Positions 32,201 through 34,806 of a stretch of DNA of 34,806 nt are shown here, piece after piece. Position numbers and translations under genes: made by a program. How positions within the stretch are numbered: the first letter of the stretch is position 1; every line of letters begins with the position of its first letter. The notes beneath the pieces are model-generated. The model did not search any database. It was not told the DNA's origin and saw only the letters and a program-made list of their open reading frames with translations. Origin of the DNA: CAZJYI01 sp964550025 (GTDB lineage: Bacteria; Verrucomicrobiota; Kiritimatiellia; UBA8416; CAYOBW01); NCBI GenBank assembly GCA_964550025.1, contig CAZJYI010000125.1:1-34806 (forward strand), given 5' to 3'.

Positions 32201-32635
32201 GGTCGGGAAGCCGCGATCCGGGCCCACGGCCACCTGGCCCGGTGCCGTGAACGCCAGGGCGCGGCCAAACGGTCCCTCGACGCGGGTGGCATGCGGTTGG
32301 CCCTGCAATCGGAGGTCGTTGTCGCCGCCGGCCAGGTCCAATGCCGTGGCGCTGTCCTTGCCGTCAAACGACCAGTACGCGTCTATGCGCAGCCCGTTGG
32401 ATAGGGAACCGTCGAAAACCGTGAGGGCGCGGCCGGCGGGCAGCACGAACAGCGTTGTCAGAACCATGGCGGTCGCGCACACTGAGCGCGAGCCGCGGGA
32501 GAATCCCCTGACTCTGTTTCCGGGCACCAAACGCGGGAAGCCCGCTCCCGGCAAAAGCGGGCTGCAGCTCGAGTAGCCTTTCGTGTGACTACGAAGTGCC
32601 GATGCGTTGCAAGCGAGCAGACAGTACCTCTTCAT
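29249..32635 (-). CDS. LamG-fused HzsA-related exported protein with three CxxCH motifs
   Basis: 1128 residues if started at the ATG 32633-32635, which has GGGTGAG upstream; a GTG at 32639-32641 adds two. A credible signal peptide (SVCATAMVLTTLFVLPAGRA) only begins near residue 50, and the DNA before it contains a palindromic repeat, so the real start may be the ATG at 32465-32467 or a GTG near it. Domain order: LamG/concanavalin-like beta-sandwich (AYWSFDGKDSATALDLAG to LGLIDDVVVFGNAL, about residues 85-280), WD40/TolB-like propeller (LYEIGVDGQSLRQLTDGPYD), then the HzsA-like domain with ERILGTVPVEPDGSAHIEL near 710, and haem motifs CVGCH (Cys767), CVACH (Cys818) and CATCH (Cys956). It shares the propeller and haem blocks with the protein at 23413-26322 but is clearly diverged and has LamG and one more haem site. 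It probably acts in the periplasm or on the surface; the reaction is unknown. Confidence 0.87.
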   Translation of the reverse strand: MKRYCLLACNASALRSHTKGYSSCSPLLPGAGFPRLVPGNRVRGFSRGSRSVCATAMVLTTLFVLPAGRALTVFDGSLSNGLRIDAYWSFDGKDSATALDLAGGDNDLRLQGQPHATRVEGPFGRALAFTAPGQVAVGPDRGFPTGNAAGSISLWFNRPPGVADKVLFSYGRTERGRARGLWIVDEQRLCFYFWGHPDDLYCDVKGGIAPDQWHHVAATYDGTTARLYYDGKELGSRAVAIDTGLRGRFQIGQNLVDTDGRDFLGLIDDVVVFGNALSAEAIRSQYNACLPAVQALSPEANRAHHAERRRLQAARAAAQRESVAKLGVKEIVFAVRQVDTDGHWYANFGYNINSPEKRRYYHDGGKLCRLNLETGEVTELLDDPAGGVRDPQMHYDGRRILFSYRKGGQPYYHLYEIGVDGQSLRQLTDGPYDDYEPAYLPDGGIVFCSSRCKRWVPCYYTQVAILHRCDADGGNIRALSANVEHENTPWVLPDGRILYQRWEYVDRSQIGYHHLWTMNPDGTSQMVYYGNMHPNVVMIDAKPIPGTRQIVASFSPGHGRNEHAGTITVVDPSLGPDSQRSARALNRKRQLRDPYPLGNSLFLAAGDMDILLLDGSGNCRTLYELPPEWRRGRMRVHEPRPLQPRPREQVIPPRADPGMTKGIVMLEAVHEGRNMAGVEPGEIKRLLVLEVLPKPCNIFSGMEPLSYGGTFLLERILGTVPVEPDGSAHIELPAMRALFFVALDENDVSVKRMQSFLTVQPGEAVGCVGCHEQRTQTPRSAHPPLAMRRPPSRIAPIPDVPDVFDFPRDIQPILDRHCVACHDYGRTPRGGPMSGGIILSGDRGPMYSHSFYMLTIAAQFADGRNLRRSNYPPRGIGSAASAILAKLDGKHHKVQASEHEKRLVRLWIDSGATYAGTYAALGTGSVGHYGGARRPGRPDLEWKSTKAAQTVLKRRCATCHKGAMNLPTSPSDNKRLVPWAEGHMNSLATGKSQRKNPVFRFNRHLVYNLSRPEKSLLLLAPLAKSAGGFGICPKPVFADRSDKDYRTLATAVSEAKAHLDKIKRFDMPGFQPRHEWVREMQRYGLLPAELNVAKTPVDVYQLERKYWKSQWYEPANAPVGAAASTASP
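32539..32563. repeat. Hairpin repeat within the 5' end of the LamG-HzsA frame
   Basis: AGCCCGC (32539-32545) pairs perfectly with GCGGGCT (32557-32563) around an 11-base loop, flanked by the palindromes CTGCAG and CTCGAG. It looks like intergenic repeat DNA and casts doubt on the upstream start codons of the gene. Confidence 0.5.
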
Positions 32636-32802
32636 TCTCACCCGTTTTTGTTGTAGAACCCAAACTCTACACCAGGACAGCCGTCTTTTCCAGGTCCCGG
32701 AACCGTTTGCCCGCAGTTCTCGTTTTGGCTGGGGGCTTCCCCGTCTCGCGCCATGGGGACGCTCTCACCAGCCTTCGCCGGAGGTTACGGCCCGGCAAGC
32801 GA

Positions 32803-32817
32803 GCGCACTACGAACGG
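32803..32817. repeat. Second copy of the REP core GCGCACTACGAACGG
   Basis: It is identical to 13027-13041. The opposite arm of the palindrome found there is not present here, so this is a half or decayed element. Confidence 0.6.
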
Positions 32818-32897
32818 AGGTCCGCACGTTTGTGTTCGCCCGTGAGGGCATCCCCTCGCCCGGCGGTAGGCCAAAACAAGAATTGCTCGCTTGGCTC

Positions 32898-32927
32898 TTG
32901 ACATTCCTCGCCGGGCAATAGTATTTG
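32898..32927 (+). promoter_or_regulatory. Possible sigma-70 type promoter
   Basis: A perfect TTGACA (32898-32903) is followed after 18 bases by TATTTG, a weak -10. It would drive transcription through the octamer array and palindrome toward the gene at 33413, about 480 bases away. Support is sequence match only. Confidence 0.25.
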
Positions 32928-32963
32928 TGAGCGCAAGCTGGGGAGGGTCGCTAGTATGGACCA

Positions 32964-33018
32964 GTCGCACTGTCGCACTGTCGCACTGTCGCACTGTCGC
33001 ACTGTCGCACTGTCGCAC
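32964..33018. repeat. Tandem array of GTCGCACT, almost seven copies
   Basis: Six exact copies of the octamer GTCGCACT and a seventh lacking its last base run from 32964 to 33018 without a single mismatch. Such perfect short tandem DNA suggests recent expansion by slipped replication and likely copy-number variation between strains. It is not a CRISPR array: there are no spacers. Confidence 0.95.
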
Positions 33019-33199
33019 AGGCCGGGCATAGGCGCCCGAACCGTCTCGCATTTCAGACCATCGCGGCAGCCTCGCCGCACCGCCATCCGCATCGCGCACC
33101 CGCACCATATCTGCCGCCGACCGCCGTTGAATACGACGGCAGTTCAGGGTCGAAGGCTGGCAACCAGGCCCTGTCCGGAAAACGGTTGCATCTGCCCGG

Positions 33200-33344
33200 G
33201 CGAAGTAGGACGGTGCTCCGCGCCGTCCATGGAGGCAATGCAGAGCCAGATGCGGCGAGAGAATGGAACGAGGTGCCGCAACTCTCTCTCCGTTGCCTCC
33301 TTGTCCTGCCACAAGGACGGCGCAGGAGCACCATCCTACTTCGC
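33200..33344. mobile_element. MITE-like 145-base palindromic element
   Basis: Terminal arms 33200-33228 (GCGAAGTAGGACGGTGCTCC...) and 33315-33344 are inverted copies with one mismatch and one single-base gap over about 29 bases. A second, inner pair follows (GGAGGCAATG at 33231-33240 against 33291-33300, 9 of 10) and a third (TGCGGC at 33251 against GCCGCA at 33275). The nested pairing would let the whole segment fold into one long stem. No protein is encoded, and I see no clear target-site duplication. Confidence 0.7.
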
Positions 33345-33412
33345 GTTCGTGAAAACGACTCCTTTTGGGGACAAAGCCTAACTACGGGAACCACAAACCA
33401 AGAGGGGGATAG

Positions 33413-34504
33413 ATGAGCCCGAAACGAGCAGGAATAGTCGTCTGCGTTGCCGCGGCGACGGCTTCCGGCCTGCTACTGCTGCAGGCATGGGGCCGCAGAC
33501 CGCGGCAGGAGGAATTCAGCAAGGAACTGTACGTTTCCATCATGTCGAATCGCGTGACGGACGTTGCCGGCATCGTCGCGCACTTCGAGCACGAGCAGGT
33601 CCGGTGGCTGCCCCTGGCCCCGCCGTCCACGAACGGCTTTCTACTCGGGGAGAAGATACTGCCTTTTGACGCAAAGGACTTCCCGAAGGAATTCCGCCGC
33701 GGCCTGATCGCGGAGGAGGAAGACCTGATTACGAGCTACACGGTCTACGTCTACGAGGACAAGGCGTCTCGCGAGCGGGTCATCGTCAATTCCGCCGGAG
33801 AGACGCTGGCGACGGTGGAAGCGGCAAACACGGACCCGCTCTGGCATGCCGTGGCTTCGTATCCGGGCGTCGATTTCTACGACGGTTGGACCACGCCGCA
33901 CGAGGAATGGTGCAAGGCGGTTTCGGATCCTGCTCGCATCGTTGCGCGATTCCGGCTGATGGCGAAGAAGGACGTTATCAAACATGTGTGGCGGGCATCT
34001 CTCACGCCGTCGGCGACCCCAACGCCCAAGCGGATGTACGCCGGCCAGGACGACCCCGTGATCGACATCCATTTCTACGAGATCGAAAAGATGGACGGGG
34101 GCGTCATGGTCTCCGTTGTTGTGACAAACAGCGTCACCAATCTGGACATATTCGTGGTCGACAACCTGCTCGGTGATCCGTTCTGGGACTTGGCCGTTAA
34201 CACCAATCTCTCGACAAACTGGGTTGAGTGGCTCGACACGGCAACAGCGGACGCCCGTTTCTACGCCGCCGGCAACGGCTCGCTGGATCCAATCGGTGAC
34301 GCGGACGGCGACGACCTGCCCGGCGGGCGCGAGATCTTCATGTATCACACCTGCCCGACGAACAGCGACAGTGATGGCGATAACTACAGCGATTACGAGG
34401 AAGTCATCGAGCTGAACACTGACCCCAACAACAACGACACGAACCCGCCCACTGCAACCATCGTCCTGCCTACCAACGGGACAAGGAGGGTTTGGATACC
34501 ATGA
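33413..34504 (+). CDS. Exported protein with a Ca-binding (thrombospondin-3 type) C-terminus
   Basis: 363 residues starting at ATG 33413 with AGAGGGGG upstream. The first 26 residues (MSPKRAGIVVCVAAATASGL...) are a signal peptide or a single membrane anchor. Residues about 30-270 are of no family I recognise. Residues about 290-350 hold acidic loops DADGDDLPGGREIF and DSDGDNYSDYEEVIELNTDP, typical calcium-binding thrombospondin-3-like repeats of secreted proteins in PVC bacteria; they are usually followed by further modules, but here the protein stops soon after. The TGA overlaps the ATG of the next gene (ATGA at 34501-34504), so the two are coupled. Confidence 0.82.
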   Translation: MSPKRAGIVVCVAAATASGLLLLQAWGRRPRQEEFSKELYVSIMSNRVTDVAGIVAHFEHEQVRWLPLAPPSTNGFLLGEKILPFDAKDFPKEFRRGLIAEEEDLITSYTVYVYEDKASRERVIVNSAGETLATVEAANTDPLWHAVASYPGVDFYDGWTTPHEEWCKAVSDPARIVARFRLMAKKDVIKHVWRASLTPSATPTPKRMYAGQDDPVIDIHFYEIEKMDGGVMVSVVVTNSVTNLDIFVVDNLLGDPFWDLAVNTNLSTNWVEWLDTATADARFYAAGNGSLDPIGDADGDDLPGGREIFMYHTCPTNSDSDGDNYSDYEEVIELNTDPNNNDTNPPTATIVLPTNGTRRVWIP

Positions 34505-34806
34505 AAAGACCCAAGCAAAACATCGGTTCTACCCCCGTCCTTCTCTGCCTGCTTACAGCGTGCATTCTGCTTCGCGTCTCCGGCTACGCTGATTCAACGA
34601 CGACAAGCAACATCACGACACAGGTCTTGACAACGGACACATATCGCGAGTGGTGGCTCTACGATGGTTTTGGCGGGGATTGGGGTTCGAACCCGACGAA
34701 GGCGTTCTATGAACAGGCCCAAGCCGACTGCGATACGGACACCGCCACGTGCGTCAGCAACTGGAACGCGTACGCCGCATTCGACAGCCACCGGACCTGC
34801 AAGCCG
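34501..34806 (+). CDS. Exported protein, cut off by the window end
   Basis: 102 codons from the ATG at 34501 with no stop before the window ends. The N-terminus MKRPKQNIGSTPVLLCLLTA and the following CILLRVSGYADS make a clear signal peptide (cleavage near residue 31). After it the sequence is Thr-rich, then YREWWLYDGFGGDWGSNPTK and several Asp residues. The family is not recognised. It starts inside the stop of the previous gene, so they belong to one operon. Confidence 0.75.
   Translation, partial: MKRPKQNIGSTPVLLCLLTACILLRVSGYADSTTTSNITTQVLTTDTYREWWLYDGFGGDWGSNPTKAFYEQAQADCDTDTATCVSNWNAYAAFDSHRTCKP

Larger units (their letters stand above)
32642..33412. other. 771-base gene-free region rich in repeats
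   Basis: It lies between two divergent genes. It holds a copy of the 15-base REP core (32803-32817), a promoter-like site, a tandem octamer array and a MITE-like palindrome, all listed separately. Open frames here lack a ribosome site or protein-like composition, and I accept none. AAGAGGGGGATAG at the right end is the ribosome site of the next gene. Confidence 0.65.

Noticed and set aside
23413..32635. Anammox-type hydrazine synthase
   Set aside because: Only HzsA-like domains are present; there is no beta or gamma subunit or other anammox gene, and the organism type does not fit.
32964..33018. CRISPR array
   Set aside because: The units are directly adjacent octamers without spacers and no cas gene is near.
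32642..33412. Small protein genes in the long spacer
   Set aside because: The frames run through the octamer array and the palindrome, giving repetitive or Arg-rich peptides, and none has a ribosome site.
1..34806. tRNA or rRNA genes
   Set aside because: I scanned the spacers by eye for T-loop (GTTCGAATC-like) and cloverleaf patterns and found none; a covariance search would be needed to be certain.

Overview
The window is GC-rich (by eye near 60%) and dense with secreted, repeat-built proteins. It contains no rRNA, tRNA or CRISPR array that I can recognise. The gene set suggests an uncultured PVC-superphylum bacterium, most like Kiritimatiellota, Lentisphaerota or a Verrucomicrobiota relative. 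The reasons are Tat-exported Gfo/Idh/MocA oxidoreductases, HzsA-related proteins with CxxCH haem motifs, autotransporter-type beta-strand repeats, beta-helix proteins with a Verrucomicrobia-style C-terminus, FG-GAP/BNR proteins, and intergenic spaces full of unrelated palindromic repeats. The assignment is inferred from gene content; no phylogenetic marker was compared.

Layout. 1-182: imperfect inverted repeat. 225-4055 (minus): an apparent operon read as Gfo/Idh oxidoreductase, glycosidase-like secreted protein, then UroD/MtaA-like protein, the last two joined by an ATGA overlap. 4238-8354 (plus): a gutted sugar-transferase gene, a large secreted FG-GAP/sialidase-like protein, and a gutted sodium:solute symporter gene. 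8444-10516 (minus): beta-helix secreted protein, divergent from a GH3 glycosidase (10793-12922, plus). 13077-19323 (minus): HEAT-repeat exported protein, second Gfo/Idh protein, and a surface protein made of two copies of a unit of about 410 residues. 19521-21962 (plus): asnA-asnS, the only clear housekeeping operon. 22185-27143 (minus): HIT-Nudix fusion coupled to an HzsA-related cytochrome-like protein, then a PfkB sugar kinase. 27308-29229 (plus): an AAA ATPase/TOPRIM pair resembling a PARIS/OLD-type defence module. 29249-32635 (minus): a second, LamG-fused HzsA-related protein. 32642-33412: 770 bases without a gene, holding a tandem octamer array and a MITE-like palindrome. 33413 to the end (plus): two coupled exported proteins, the last cut by the window edge.

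How the genes fit together. Most of the window looks like carbohydrate scavenging: GH3, a glycosidase-like protein, a sialidase-like protein, two exported sugar-type oxidoreductases, a fructokinase-type kinase, and remnants of a symporter and a glycan-building transferase. The AAA/TOPRIM pair sits between two distantly paralogous HzsA-related genes and is the best candidate for a discrete, poorly described system. A second theme is repeat invasion: palindromic intergenic repeats lie not only between genes but apparently also in frame inside genes (a signal peptide, a GH3 linker, an N-terminus), reminiscent of Rickettsia palindromic elements.
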